The notes: a model not told the origin generated them from the letters alone. DNA of 64,000 bases from Methylomicrobium agile (GCF_000733855.1 NZ_JPOJ01000001.1:62001-126000); one strand, 5' to 3'; shown: positions 53,596 to 63,829, numbered from the stretch's first letter. Numbers and translations: made by a program.

Positions 53596-53946
53596 TCAAC
53601 CGAGCGCCGCCAGCGCTTCGGCCACCGAATTTTCCATTTTGAACAGGGCGGTAAAACCGCACATATCGAACACCGAGCGGACGTTTCCCTGTACGTCCGC
53701 AAAGCACACCCGGCCGCCTTTCGCGTTCAGCAGCTTGGACATCAGCAGGAGGCCGCGCAGGCCGGCGCTGCTGATATAGTCGAGCGGCCCGAAGTCCAGC
53801 ACGATGAAATGATTTCCGCCTTCGATAAGTTCCCGGACGGCTTTTTCGAACTCCGGCGCCGTCACCGCGTCCAGCCGGCCGCTCAGCGTGACGACGATCG
53901 CATTGTTTTCTTTTCGGGTTTGCAAATCCATGGCGCTTAGCTTCAT
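53596..53946 (-). CDS. STAS-domain anti-sigma factor antagonist
   Basis: A 116-residue STAS protein (SpoIIAA/RsbV type). The phosphorylatable Ser is in the motif DYISSAGLRGLL near residue 60, preceded by the strand HFIVLDFG. It would be phosphorylated by the RsbW-like kinase and dephosphorylated by the SpoIIE-type phosphatase encoded 4 kb upstream in the same operon. Its start is 4 bp after the stop of the ATPase gene, implying translational coupling. It is the last gene of the operon. Confidence 0.92.
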   Translation of the reverse strand: MKLSAMDLQTRKENNAIVVTLSGRLDAVTAPEFEKAVRELIEGGNHFIVLDFGPLDYISSAGLRGLLLMSKLLNAKGGRVCFADVQGNVRSVFDMCGFTALFKMENSVAEALAALG

Positions 53947-53950
53947 AAGG

Positions 53951-55042
53951 TTATTTTTTGAGCGCGAATTGTAACCTGTTTTTGCCGCCCTGCCATTGGT
54001 AGTCCATCGATTCGGTCAAATTGCGGATGATCGCCAGGCTGAAATCGTCGTCGGCCAGGCGCTCTCCGGCAAGCGGATTGATTTTTTCACCGGCGCTTTC
54101 GGAAACCACCTCCAGGCGTCCGCTCTTTTCCGAATAGGCGATGCTCAAATCCAGGGTTATTCCGGACAGATACGGGGTGTAGAGTTGCAGTAATTCTTCG
54201 ATCAGCAACAGCAAACTGTCCCGGGTTTTCTTCGGCAAAATCTGTTTTTCGCAGAACGCCTCGATTTCCGCATTCATCGCATACAGGTCGTAATCGGGCG
54301 AGGCGATCCGGCAGCTGTAACTGCGTATCCGATGAATGAAGGCCCGGGTCTTTTCCCGCTGCGGATTCTCGAAAATCTGCTCCGGCGGGCCTTCTTCGTA
54401 GATGATCCCTTCGTCCATATACAAGACCCGATTCGATACGTCGCGGGCAAAATCCATTTCGTGGGTCACGATCGCCATCGTCATGCCTTCGCGGGCGAGG
54501 CGGCGTATCACCGACAGCACTTCGCTGACCATGGTCGGGTCCAGCGCCGAAGTCGGCTCGTCGAACAGAATGATCTGCGGCTCCATCGCCAGGCAACGGG
54601 CGATCGCCACCCGCTGTTTCTGGCCGCCGGAAAGCTCGTCCGGAAAGTTGCCGGCTTTCTCGGCCAGCCCGACCAGCCGCAACAGGTCCATCGCCTTTTG
54701 CCGCGCCGCCGCTTTGTTCGTCCCTTTCAGCCTGACCGGCCCGATGGTCAGGTTGTCGAGCACGGACAGGTGAGAAAAGAGATTGAAGGACTGGAACACC
54801 ATGTTCATTTTCTGGCGTATCCGCGCCACGTCGGTCTTTTTATCCAGAATATCCACACCGTCGATAAGGATCGACCCGCCACTCGGCGTTTCGAGCAGAT
54901 TGAGGCAGCGCAGAAAAGTGCTTTTGCCGGTGCCGGAAGGGCCGATGATCGAGACGACCTCCCCGGTTTTGATTTCGGTGGTCACGTCTTTCAATACCGC
55001 GACACCGTCGAACTGTTTCGACAAATGCTCGACCTTGATCAT
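53951..55042 (-). CDS. Polar amino acid-type ABC ATPase fused to a degenerate HATPase-like domain
   Basis: 363 residues. Residues 1-245 are a GlnQ/HisP-type ATPase: Walker [10 protein letters not shown] (near 35), [10 protein letters not shown], signature [19 protein letters not shown], Walker [14 protein letters not shown], and the H-loop AIVTHEMDF. The last ~115 residues are not part of any transporter ATPase I know. They resemble a GHKL/anti-sigma kinase fold ([18 protein letters not shown] as helix, then [30 protein letters not shown]) but the N-box Asn and glycine loops are missing, so ATP binding is unlikely. This suggests a docking or sensing module that links transport to the partner switch. 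It overlaps the preceding gene by 4 bp. Confidence 0.85.
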   Translation of the reverse strand: MIKVEHLSKQFDGVAVLKDVTTEIKTGEVVSIIGPSGTGKSTFLRCLNLLETPSGGSILIDGVDILDKKTDVARIRQKMNMVFQSFNLFSHLSVLDNLTIGPVRLKGTNKAAARQKAMDLLRLVGLAEKAGNFPDELSGGQKQRVAIARCLAMEPQIILFDEPTSALDPTMVSEVLSVIRRLAREGMTMAIVTHEMDFARDVSNRVLYMDEGIIYEEGPPEQIFENPQREKTRAFIHRIRSYSCRIASPDYDLYAMNAEIEAFCEKQILPKKTRDSLLLLIEELLQLYTPYLSGITLDLSIAYSEKSGRLEVVSESAGEKINPLAGERLADDDFSLAIIRNLTESMDYQWQGGKNRLQFALKK

Positions 55043-58000
55043 GCCTTGCCCTCCGGACGGCGCCGCCTGTATTTCGGGTCGGTGATCCGCTCGAGATAAT
55101 CCAACGACTGCATCAGAATCCACGCGATCGTGAAATACAGGATCGCGACCATGATCAGCGGAAAGAACGCATCGAAGGTGCGGCTGCGGATGATGTCGCT
55201 GGCTTTCGTCAGATCCTGCACCGCGATGTAGCCCACGATCGAAGTCATCTTGACCAGAGAAAGAAATTCGCCCTTGTACACCGGCAAAATACGCTGCACG
55301 GTCTGCGGCAGCACGATGAACAGAAAGGTCTCCAGTTTGGTGAAGCCCATCGCGATTCCGGCCTCGGCCTGGCCTTTATCGACGCCTTCGATGCCGGTTC
55401 TGAAAATCTCGGACACGTAAGCCGCAAAATTCATCCCGAACGCGATGATCGCGACCAGCAGCGGGCTGATGTCGACCGAAGCGAATACGACATAGAAAAT
55501 CAGCATCAACAGCACCAGCACCGGCGTGCCGCGCAGCAGCGTGATGTACAACTTCGCGGGCAGGCGAAGCAGAGGGCGCCTCGACATGCGCATGAAGCAG
55601 ATCAGCGCGCCCAGCAGCGTACCGAACAAAGTCGAAAAAATTGAAATGATCACGGTCGTTTTCAATCCGTCCCAAATCAAAAGGTAACGGTTTTCCTGGA
55701 GGATGTTGCTGTAAAAACTGTCCGCTGCCCGGCTCAGGAAGGACGTCGGCCGGGTTTCGGCCTCCGGCGGGGCGCCGGAAGCCGCGATATTTTTTTTCAG
55801 GGCGAAGACTCGAGTGCCCATCTCGAAATAGGGCTCGGAAAAATCGATCTGTTTTTTCCTTTCTTCGGTCACATAAATGGCGCTGGCAATCATATCGACC
55901 TTGCCGGTAGAGGCAGCCGCAATCAGGCTGCCGAATTCCATGTTGGCGAACCGGGCGTTTTTGCCGAGATAAGCGGCAAATCTCTCGGCAAGTTCAATAT
56001 CGAAACCGACCAGACGGTTATCCTGGACCGCGGTAAACGGCAGGCCGGCATCGCTGACCCCGACCGCCATCGTACCGTTCGCTCCGGCGTTTGCAATGAC
56101 CGGCATCCGGGTATCGCCCTGCTCCATCCAGCGCCGGATCATGTCGGCATAGACGCCGTTTTTCCGGATCTCGGCCAGGAATGGGGTGAACCGGTTCTTT
56201 AGGGCCTGATTGTTTTTGTCGAAACCGGCGCCGACCGAAAACGAAAACAAAGGATCGCCGAGCAGGCCGAAACTGCCGTCCCGGCGCAGGATCTCGCGCA
56301 AAGGTTCGGCGTCGAACAGCGCGGCATCGACCTTGCCCGTCTTTACGGCCAGGGCGACATCGGCCGGCGACTTGTACTGAAAAATCGCGGCATCCGGATA
56401 ATTTTTCGTCGCGTAAGTGTCGTGAGCCGACCCCATCAGCACGCCGATGCGTTTATTCTTTAAATCGGCCACGGAGACAAGCCAGCCGCCCGTTTGACGC
56501 CCGCCGGGCGAAACGCGCCTGACCAGCGCCGAAATGTCGTTTTCGACATACGGCAAGGAAAAATCGATCAGTTGTTTGCGCTCGTCGGTGACATTGAAAT
56601 TGGACAGCGCGAAATCGATCTTGCCCGCCTGCAGCGCCGGAATCAGGGCTTCGAAGTTCATATCGACAATCTCGATTTTCTTACCGAGGCGCGCGCCGAT
56701 CAACCGGCCGAGTTCGATGTCCAGGCCGGTCGGCTTGCCGTTCGCCAAAAACGAAAAAGGCTCGATCGTCGCACAGGTCCCCATGCGCAGAACGCCTTTG
56801 TCGGACGGGCTATCGGTTGGCGCGATCGGCGGCGCGACCTGATATTTCGAATCGATCCACTTGGCTCTGAGCCGCTGCAGCGTGCCTTCCCGCTTCAGCT
56901 CGGACAACGCGCTGTCGATATCGGCCAGCAAGGTGCCCTTGCCTTTTTTGAGCGCGGCAGCCACTTCCAGTTTGTCGACCGGCTGCTCCAGAATGACCAG
57001 CTCCGGATTTCTTTCGACCAAATTCAGCAGCACGCTCTTGTCGTACACAAACGCATCCGTCTTGCGGCTCTTCACCGCCAGGGCGGCATCGGCCGACGCG
57101 GTAAAGACCTGAAAGGCCGCGTTCGGAAAGTGTTTGCGCGCGGCCAGATCGCCGGCGGAACCGCCGAGGACGCCGATGCGTCTGCCGTCGAGATGCGCCA
57201 GCGCCGAAGTTTCGTCAGAGTTGCCGTCTACAGTCGCCGCGGCCGGTGCCGGAGCGGCATCGGCGCTTTTCCTGACCAGCATCACCTGGGCATTCGCATA
57301 ATAGGATTGCGTGAAATCGACGAATTTTTTGCGTTCTTCGGTCGCGGTCATCCCGGTCACGATCAGATCTACCTTGCCCGATTGCAGCGCCGGAATCAGC
57401 GCCATGAACTTCATGTTGAAAAATTCGACCGGCCGCTGGAGTTTGACGGCGATCATCCGCGCCAGCTCCCCGTCATGGCCGGTGACCCGGCCGTTCCGGT
57501 CCACGAAACTGAACGGCTCGCGCGTGGCGCTGACGCCTATTTTCAGCGGCGCTCCTTCCTTCGGAAGGGTAAGATTCAATTCTTCGTAAGGGGTCAGCTC
57601 CGGCTTGAACCAGCGTTGCTTCATCGCCGCGAGGGTTCCATCGCCTTTCAGCCCGGCGATGATCCGGTTCACGGCCTCCCGTAATTCCCGATTGCCTTTT
57701 CTGACCGCAATCGCGGTGTCCTCGTACGCCAACGTCTCCGGCAACAGGTCCAATTCCCGGTTTTTTTTGGAGACCTGCAGCGCCGCCGGAAAAGCGGTGA
57801 CGATCGCATCCAGTTGCCCCGATTTCATGGCGGCGACCGCGTCCATGATGTCGTCGAAACTTTTGACCTGTGCCTCCGGAAAGCGGGCAAGCGTGATCGC
57901 TTCGCCGGTCGAGCCGGTCATCACGCCGATTTTTGCGCGCCGGGCATCCTCGAGACTGTGGATAAGCGTTTCGCTTTTTTTGCAGCCGGCCAGCAAAACG

Positions 58001-58044
58001 GCGGCGGTCAATAAGATCAGCGAAAACGGAATCAGCTTTTTCAT
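55039..58044 (-). CDS. Multi-domain solute-binding/permease fusion of an amino acid ABC transporter
   Basis: A 1001-residue lipoprotein-like protein (LLAGC, Cys21). Residues 31-150 resemble the second half of an SBP_bac_3 domain ([38 protein letters not shown]). Residues 165-400 and 415-645 are two complete SBP_bac_3 domains, each with EPFSF near the start and TxERK-x-(F/L)-(V/I)-DF. Residues 655-752 are again only a first half ([27 protein letters not shown]). Residues 785-1001 form a HisM/GlnP-type permease with the [14 protein letters not shown] and [15 protein letters not shown] signatures. Ligands are probably amino acids. The start is 7 bp after the phosphatase stop; the end overlaps the ATPase gene. 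Confidence 0.9.
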   Translation of the reverse strand: MKKLIPFSLILLTAAVLLAGCKKSETLIHSLEDARRAKIGVMTGSTGEAITLARFPEAQVKSFDDIMDAVAAMKSGQLDAIVTAFPAALQVSKKNRELDLLPETLAYEDTAIAVRKGNRELREAVNRIIAGLKGDGTLAAMKQRWFKPELTPYEELNLTLPKEGAPLKIGVSATREPFSFVDRNGRVTGHDGELARMIAVKLQRPVEFFNMKFMALIPALQSGKVDLIVTGMTATEERKKFVDFTQSYYANAQVMLVRKSADAAPAPAAATVDGNSDETSALAHLDGRRIGVLGGSAGDLAARKHFPNAAFQVFTASADAALAVKSRKTDAFVYDKSVLLNLVERNPELVILEQPVDKLEVAAALKKGKGTLLADIDSALSELKREGTLQRLRAKWIDSKYQVAPPIAPTDSPSDKGVLRMGTCATIEPFSFLANGKPTGLDIELGRLIGARLGKKIEIVDMNFEALIPALQAGKIDFALSNFNVTDERKQLIDFSLPYVENDISALVRRVSPGGRQTGGWLVSVADLKNKRIGVLMGSAHDTYATKNYPDAAIFQYKSPADVALAVKTGKVDAALFDAEPLREILRRDGSFGLLGDPLFSFSVGAGFDKNNQALKNRFTPFLAEIRKNGVYADMIRRWMEQGDTRMPVIANAGANGTMAVGVSDAGLPFTAVQDNRLVGFDIELAERFAAYLGKNARFANMEFGSLIAAASTGKVDMIASAIYVTEERKKQIDFSEPYFEMGTRVFALKKNIAASGAPPEAETRPTSFLSRAADSFYSNILQENRYLLIWDGLKTTVIISIFSTLFGTLLGALICFMRMSRRPLLRLPAKLYITLLRGTPVLVLLMLIFYVVFASVDISPLLVAIIAFGMNFAAYVSEIFRTGIEGVDKGQAEAGIAMGFTKLETFLFIVLPQTVQRILPVYKGEFLSLVKMTSIVGYIAVQDLTKASDIIRSRTFDAFFPLIMVAILYFTIAWILMQSLDYLERITDPKYRRRRPEGKA

Positions 58045-58051
58045 AACTCTC

Positions 58052-60001
58052 TCATTGCTCAGGCTGGGCGGGTTTCTTCTTTGCCATTTTTACCGCCAGC
58101 ATGGTGATATCGTCCGATTGCGAAGCGCCGTGGACATGGCCGGCGACGTCGGCGCTAATGTAACGGATCATGTCCGCCACCGGCTGCCGGGGCGCCGACT
58201 GCAACGCTTTCAGCAGCCGCTCTTCGCCGTACAGCCTCTCTTCGGAACTCTTTGCCTCGGTCACGCCGTCGGTGTACAGAAAAAGAATGCCGTCCTGATC
58301 CAGAGTGAGCCGCTCGGTCACAAACACGGTATCGGCCAGCGCGCCCAGCATCAGTCCCGGTTTCGGCGCGAGATAGCGTACTCCCCGCGCATCGGCGATC
58401 AGCGGAGGATTATGGCCGGCATTGGCGAAACGCACCTCGCCGGTCGTAATGTCCAGGATCGCGCAGAACACCGTGGTAAACATGCAGTTTTCGTTATCCG
58501 CGGCAAGGATATTGTTGACCGAAAAAAGAATTTTATCGGGCTCGCCCAGCCGCTGGCCTTCGGTCTTCAGCAGAGTCTTGGCGACCATCATGTACAGCGC
58601 GGCCGGCACCCCCTTGTCGGAAACGTCCGCAATCAGGAAGCAGAGATTCTTTTCGTCGACGAAAAAGAAGTCGTAGAAGTCTCCGCCCACTTCTTTGGCC
58701 GGCACCATCGACGCGTAAATGTCGAATTCTGAATGATCCGGAAAAGGCGGAAACAGGCGCGGCAATAGGCTCGCCTGAATCTGGGTCGCCACCTTCAGCT
58801 CGCTTTGGATGCGCTCCTTGGCGGCGGTCGTTTCGGTCAGATTCTTGATGTAAGCCTTCAGCGATGTCTGCATGGCCTGGAAATCGCGCGTGAGCTGGCC
58901 GACTTCGTCATGCGAGTTTACCTTCGGCAGCAGCGCATCGAAGTTGCCGGAAGCGATCCGGCCGGTCGCCTCGGTCAAGGACTGCAGCGGGCCGATGATG
59001 GCCCGGGCGATCAGGACCACGGCCAGCATCAACAGCACGATCCCGACCAGCCCGATGGCGGCCATCGTCATGCTCAGCTTGCCGATGTTCTCCAGCAGCT
59101 CGGCCTCCGGAAAGACGACCGCGAGCGTCCATCCCGCCGAAGGAATCGGCGCGTAATACATCCAGCTCGTAATGCCGACCAGACTCGTATAATGCACGAA
59201 GCCGCTTTCGCCCCTGATCATTTTCTGGCCGAGCGACCTGAGGGCCGGATCGTTGCGCGCCTCCGCGATGCTGAAAAACGTTTCGTTCATGATCGCATCC
59301 TTCAGCGGATGGGCCAGTATCATCCCATTTCGGGACAGCACCGCGGTGTAGCCGGTTTTGAGGATTTTGACCGAAGCGATCAGGTCGGTCAGCGCGTCGA
59401 GAGCGATATCCGCGCTCACGATTCCCCGGAGCCGTTGGCTGCCATTGGCTTCCCGGTAGAAAGGCGCCGAATAGGTCGTCATCAGCACATTTCCCGCACC
59501 TTCGTCATAGTAAGGCTCGCTCCATTCGGGACTGCCCAGCTCGCGCGGAATCTGATACCAGTCCCAAAACAGGTAGGGCACCTGCTGGTACGATCTTTCC
59601 AGACGGTCGTACGCGATTTTCCCGTTTTTCCGATAATAATAAGGCGCGTACAGCCGCGTTTTCGGGCTGAAGGCAAAAGGCTCGAAAGAGATGCTGGCGC
59701 CGTAAACTTCGGGATTGTTTTCGACCGTGGTTCTGAGCAAGGCATGCAGCGCCTCTTCGCTATAATTCCCTGTCTCCAGGGCGCGGGCCACGCCTTCCGC
59801 GACTTTGGAGACGGCCTTCAGTTGGATCTCGACCCGGTTGACCAGCGACAACGCCAGGCTGCGCGCATTGCTTTCCAGTTCCTGTTGCAGCATCGCGCGC
59901 GATCGTTCGTAATTGTAACCGAGCGCCGCCGCAAAGATCACCACGCTGAAAAACACGATCACCGACACGAGCCGGGTAACGATGCTATTTTTTCGCGGCA
60001 T
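58052..60001 (-). CDS. SpoIIE-family PP2C phosphatase with periplasmic Cache sensor and HAMP
   Basis: A 649-residue inner-membrane signalling protein: helix at about 10-30, a large periplasmic dCache-like sensor domain (about 40-300), a second helix (about 308-332), a HAMP domain (IIGPLQSLTEATGRIASGNF), a coiled linker and a C-terminal SpoIIE/RsbU phosphatase domain (about 420-640). Conserved metal-site pieces are KEVGGDFYDFF, LIADVSDKGVPAALYM, FANAGHNPPL and LYTDGVTEAKS. It would dephosphorylate the STAS protein when the periplasmic part binds its ligand. Its start lies inside the end of the NMT1-type binding protein gene (17-bp overlap). Confidence 0.92.
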   Translation of the reverse strand: MPRKNSIVTRLVSVIVFFSVVIFAAALGYNYERSRAMLQQELESNARSLALSLVNRVEIQLKAVSKVAEGVARALETGNYSEEALHALLRTTVENNPEVYGASISFEPFAFSPKTRLYAPYYYRKNGKIAYDRLERSYQQVPYLFWDWYQIPRELGSPEWSEPYYDEGAGNVLMTTYSAPFYREANGSQRLRGIVSADIALDALTDLIASVKILKTGYTAVLSRNGMILAHPLKDAIMNETFFSIAEARNDPALRSLGQKMIRGESGFVHYTSLVGITSWMYYAPIPSAGWTLAVVFPEAELLENIGKLSMTMAAIGLVGIVLLMLAVVLIARAIIGPLQSLTEATGRIASGNFDALLPKVNSHDEVGQLTRDFQAMQTSLKAYIKNLTETTAAKERIQSELKVATQIQASLLPRLFPPFPDHSEFDIYASMVPAKEVGGDFYDFFFVDEKNLCFLIADVSDKGVPAALYMMVAKTLLKTEGQRLGEPDKILFSVNNILAADNENCMFTTVFCAILDITTGEVRFANAGHNPPLIADARGVRYLAPKPGLMLGALADTVFVTERLTLDQDGILFLYTDGVTEAKSSEERLYGEERLLKALQSAPRQPVADMIRYISADVAGHVHGASQSDDITMLAVKMAKKKPAQPEQ

Positions 60002-61019
60002 CGGCGCTCCAGGTAAAAGCGGCGTAATCGGGATAATCCTTGATCGAACCGTCCTTTTGCATCGCCCGCGCCACCGCTGCGTAGTCCTGTTCCCGTAATT
60101 GCCCGAGCACGGTCTTGGCGCCTTCCGGCAACATCAGATCGCGCATCCGGTCGAGCATCCATTTCTGGTGCATCCTGTTGGCCGGCAATTGCGCCTCGCG
60201 CATCGAGCGAATGACGATGTCCAGCGCTTCGTCCGGATGATCGAAGGCATAGCGCCAACCTTCCAGCGACGCGGCAACGAACGCCCCGGCCAGCGCCGGA
60301 TCGCGGCGGAGCGTCTCCTCGAAGGCGTAGATACCGTCTTCGAGAAAATTCACCCCCTCGTCGCTGAGGAAAACGGTATTCAGCTCTGCCGGGTCGATCC
60401 CGGCATTCAGGATCGTATGGTACTCGTTGAACCACATCGCGGACGACACATCGATCCCGCCGCGCAAAAAAAGATTGACCGTATGCGACTGGCGCACTTC
60501 CCTCACCGTGATCCGGTGTTTGGCGAAGAGGGTGCGCAGCGGTATCGAAACGTCGCCTTCCCACAGCCCGACTTTTCTGCCGTTCATGTCTTCGATCGTA
60601 TGAATGCCGGCCGTTTTTTTGGAAATCAGCATCAGCGACGAGCGCTGGTTCATTTGCGCCAGATTGACGAGTTTTTTGCCGTCCGCCCGATGCAGTAGCG
60701 CGGTCGAAAGCCAAAGGACCGCAAAATCGGCCTTTCCTTCTGCCAACGCCTGAACCGGCGAGCAACCCGGCCCGGATTTCAGGATTTTGAGGTCGATTCC
60801 GTGCTGGGCATAAAGGCCTTTTTCGAGGGCGACATAATAGCCGGCAAACTGGGCCTGGGGACTCCATAGCGGCATCAACGCCGCGCGTTTCAGCGGCATA
60901 TCGGCGGCGCGGGCCTGAAGGGGCAGATTTCCCATCAAGAGCAGGAAAAGAATCCAGGCAGCGTGTAAAGGCGTCTTACGGCGCCGGCCATGCTCATGCC
61001 GTATCTCAAGGCAACGCAT
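59985..61019 (-). CDS. NMT1/THI5-like periplasmic solute-binding protein
   Basis: A 344-residue periplasmic protein with a signal peptide (AAWILFLLLMGNLPLQARAA, near 20-39) and an NMT1 fold: PLWSPQAQFAGYYVALEKGL, ILKSGPGCSPVQALAEGKAD, GRKVGLWEGD and LNTVFLSDEGVNF. Relatives bind thiamine pyrimidines, sulfonates or nitrate for ABC import. No NMT1-type permease or ATPase is nearby, and the gene overlaps the Cache-phosphatase gene by 17 bp, so it is more likely a ligand presenter for that sensor than a transport protein. Ligand unknown. First gene of the operon. Confidence 0.88.
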   Translation of the reverse strand: MRCLEIRHEHGRRRKTPLHAAWILFLLLMGNLPLQARAADMPLKRAALMPLWSPQAQFAGYYVALEKGLYAQHGIDLKILKSGPGCSPVQALAEGKADFAVLWLSTALLHRADGKKLVNLAQMNQRSSLMLISKKTAGIHTIEDMNGRKVGLWEGDVSIPLRTLFAKHRITVREVRQSHTVNLFLRGGIDVSSAMWFNEYHTILNAGIDPAELNTVFLSDEGVNFLEDGIYAFEETLRRDPALAGAFVAASLEGWRYAFDHPDEALDIVIRSMREAQLPANRMHQKWMLDRMRDLMLPEGAKTVLGQLREQDYAAVARAMQKDGSIKDYPDYAAFTWSADAAKK

Positions 61020-61726
61020 TAAAGCGCCTCATAAGCGACCAGTTCAGAGAGTTCAAATGATTTTTTGTGCAAACGGCGTGTAATTGAAACCGGCATTCTG
61101 ATTTTGGCCCATGACGCCAAAGACCTTCAACCGAGAACCACAGTCTAAACGACTTCGATCAGTATAATCTGAAGCCGGCTTCGCAGCCAGAGACAGGACA
61201 GGCGAAACCGCCGCCGGCTTCGGCCCGCGGCGAAGCCGGCCACGCCATTGGTTCGGAATTTGCCGTTAGGCAGGCGCCGAGCACAGTCCAGTCTGGCTCC
61301 TGTGCCCTTTAGGTAAGGATATCGGACTATCGACGCCGCAAAGCTGGTTTTGTCAATGACGCAGCTGACTGGCAAAGCGAGCTTTGTCACGCCGGTAAAA
61401 AGCTTATTCGGAATTCCCTCAACGGCATTGCCGCCGACACGTCATCCGCGCGCGGTTCCACCCCGCCGCAAACCCTCAAAACAATCCGGCATTGCCAAAC
61501 CTTGGCAGTCCGTGTAGATTTGACGGTTTTAACTCATACTTTTCAGCAAATTCAGTCCCTGGTTTATTTTTGCCTATACTATATATCTGTAAAATCCGCG
61601 GTGCCTGACGACGCAGTCAGCAAAGAGAATACCCTAACCGATTTCTTCATTTTCAAGCCGTATTGATTCAGCCGCGCCTTCGCCGGTCGAAGCTGCGCCA
61701 ATACTGCACAATTTAGGAAAAAACCA
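61020..61726. other. Large divergent intergenic region
   Basis: About 700 bp between the divergent operon start and glgX. No gene, RNA or repeat family recognised. Small dyads such as TTGCCAAACCTTGGCA (about 61493-61508) are present. It holds promoters for both directions. Confidence 0.5.
61551..61580 (+). promoter_or_regulatory. Possible promoter of the glycogen debranching gene
   Basis: TTCAGT, 18-bp spacer, TATACT; the -10 box matches consensus at five of six positions and the -35 box is poor. It lies about 150 bp upstream of the start codon in an AT-rich stretch. Confidence 0.3.
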
Positions 61727-63829
61727 TTGGCCGAAATTTATAGTATCAAAACCGGTTATCCTTACCCGGCCGGGGCGACGGCGAACCCGAACGGCGTCAA
61801 CTTTTCGATTTTCAGCCGCCATGCGACCGCGGTCGAGCTGCTGCTGTTCGAAACCGCCGAAAGTCCGGAGCCGTTCCAGACCATTCAGTTGCAGTCGCAG
61901 GTAAACCGGACTTTTTACGCCTGGCATGCGTTCGTCGAGAACCTGCCGGCCGGCACCTGGTACACTTGGCGCATGGACGGCCCGAACAATACCCCCGAAT
62001 CGGGCCAGATGTTCGATAAGGACAAACACCTGCTCGATCCGTGCGCACGCGCGGTCAGCACGAGGCTTTGGGACAGAAAACAGGCATGCCTGCCCGGCGA
62101 CAACGTCCGCCATTCGATGCGCAGCATGGTGGTCGAGGACCATTACGACTGGGAAGGCGATGTACCGCTCGCGATCCGCAGCGAGAATGCGATCATTTAC
62201 GAATTGAACGTAGGCGGCTATACCCGCCATCCCAGTTCCGGCGTGCGCCATCCCGGCACGTTTTCCGGCCTGATCGAGAAAATTTCTTATCTCCGGGAAC
62301 TCGGCATCACGCATGTCGAACTGCTGCCGGTGATGGCGTTCGACGAGCAGGACGTCCCGTCCGGCACCGCCGACCTGGGCCTGCAAAACTACTGGGGCTA
62401 CAGCACGCACAGTTTCTTCAGCCCGCATCCCGGCTATTGCGTGACCCCGGAACAGGGCACGCACATACAGGAATTCCAGGATCTGATCAAGGCCCTGCAC
62501 AAGGCCGGCATCGGCGTGATTCTGGACGTAGTGTTCAATCACACCTCGGAAGGCGGCGCGGGCGGGCCGATCATCAATTTTAAAGGCATCGACAGCGAAA
62601 TTTATTATCACATCGATGCGCTCAACAAAACCGTGTTCCGCGACTATACCGGCTGCGGCAATACGGTCAATGCCAATCATCCCTTCGTATCCAATTTCAT
62701 CGTCGACTGCCTCGAATACTGGGTCGAACACATGCATGTCGACGGCTTCCGCTTCGATCTCGCCAGCGCGATGGCGCGCGGCGAAGGCGGGATGCCGCTG
62801 CGCGATCCGCCGGTGCTGTGGGCGATCGAACTGTCCGAAAAACTGGCTCGAACGAAACTGATCGCCGAGGCCTGGGATGCGGCCGGCCTGTACCAGGTCG
62901 GTTGTTTTCCCGGCTACCGCTGGGCCGAATGGAACGGCATCTATCGGGATGCGGTGCGCCGCTTCCTGCGCGGCGAAAAAGGCCTGATAGGCGATCTGGC
63001 GACGCGCCTGTGCGGCAGCAGCGATCTCTACCATCCGGAGGGCCGCCTGCCGATCAACAGCATCAACTTCATCACCTGCCACGACGGTTTTACGCTGATC
63101 GACCTGTTCAGCTACAACGAAAAGCACAACCTGGCCAACGGCGAAAGCAATCGCGACGGCTGCAACCACAATTTGAGCTGGAACTGCGGCGTCGAAGGTC
63201 CGACCGACAATCCGGCGGTTCAGGCTTTCCGGATCAAGCAGGTCAAAAATGCGTTCGCGATCTTACTGTTGAGCCAGGGCGTGCCGATGTTTCTGGCCGG
63301 GGACGAAATCTTGAAAACCCAGCACGGCAATAACAACACCTGGTGCCAAAACAACGAACTGACCTGGTTCGACTGGAACTTCAGCGAAGACAAGCGCGAG
63401 ATTTTGCGCTTCGTAAAGTCCATGATCGCGTTGCGCAAGCGCAACCCGTCGCTGATGCGCCGCCGCTTCCTGAGCGGCCAGAAGCACGACGACACCCACC
63501 TGCCCGACATTTCCTGGCACGGCGCGCAGATCGACCAGCCGAACTGGAACGACCCGGAAGCCCGGGTTTTGGCGTTCACCCTGGCGGCGGCCACCGAAGG
63601 CGGCACGCATTTGCATGTGATGCTGAACATGTCGGACAGCAAGGTCGAAATGGAACTGCCGCCGCTAAAAAACTTGAGCTGGCATACCGCAGTCGATACC
63701 TCGAAACCGTCTCCCTACGATGCGGTCTGCCCCGCAGAGCAGAGACGGCATAAACGCAAGTTTTACACGGTCGAACCGAAATCGGTCGTCGTGATGGAAA
63801 GTTCCGAATCCAAATGGTGGAATTTATAA
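61727..63829 (+). CDS. glgX: Glycogen debranching enzyme GlgX (GH13 isoamylase type)
   Basis: A 700-residue GH13 enzyme that hydrolyses alpha-1,6 branch links of glycogen (limit dextrin). An N-terminal CBM48-like domain (GVNFSIFSRHATAVELLLF, about 24-110) is followed by the catalytic barrel with the GH13 regions: DVVFNHTSEGG (I), GFRFDLASAM (II, nucleophile Asp), LIAEAWDAAG (III, acid Glu) and FITCHDGFTLIDLFSYN (IV). MFLAGDEILKTQHGNNNTWC is typical of GlgX/TreX. The C-terminus is a short beta domain. Start is TTG at 61727 with TTAGGAA 7-10 bp upstream. It is cytosolic and belongs to glycogen mobilisation; no other glg gene is in the window. Confidence 0.94.
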   Translation: MAEIYSIKTGYPYPAGATANPNGVNFSIFSRHATAVELLLFETAESPEPFQTIQLQSQVNRTFYAWHAFVENLPAGTWYTWRMDGPNNTPESGQMFDKDKHLLDPCARAVSTRLWDRKQACLPGDNVRHSMRSMVVEDHYDWEGDVPLAIRSENAIIYELNVGGYTRHPSSGVRHPGTFSGLIEKISYLRELGITHVELLPVMAFDEQDVPSGTADLGLQNYWGYSTHSFFSPHPGYCVTPEQGTHIQEFQDLIKALHKAGIGVILDVVFNHTSEGGAGGPIINFKGIDSEIYYHIDALNKTVFRDYTGCGNTVNANHPFVSNFIVDCLEYWVEHMHVDGFRFDLASAMARGEGGMPLRDPPVLWAIELSEKLARTKLIAEAWDAAGLYQVGCFPGYRWAEWNGIYRDAVRRFLRGEKGLIGDLATRLCGSSDLYHPEGRLPINSINFITCHDGFTLIDLFSYNEKHNLANGESNRDGCNHNLSWNCGVEGPTDNPAVQAFRIKQVKNAFAILLLSQGVPMFLAGDEILKTQHGNNNTWCQNNELTWFDWNFSEDKREILRFVKSMIALRKRNPSLMRRRFLSGQKHDDTHLPDISWHGAQIDQPNWNDPEARVLAFTLAAATEGGTHLHVMLNMSDSKVEMELPPLKNLSWHTAVDTSKPSPYDAVCPAEQRRHKRKFYTVEPKSVVVMESSESKWWNL

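Noticed and set aside
56494-57684. A 396-residue plus-strand frame opposite the SBP/permease fusion
   Set aside because: Shadow frame; repeats in it merely mirror the repeated SBP domains on the other strand.
61634-63169. A 511-residue minus-strand frame opposite glgX
   Set aside because: Antisense shadow of a high-GC gene; the plus-strand frame carries all GH13 catalytic motifs.
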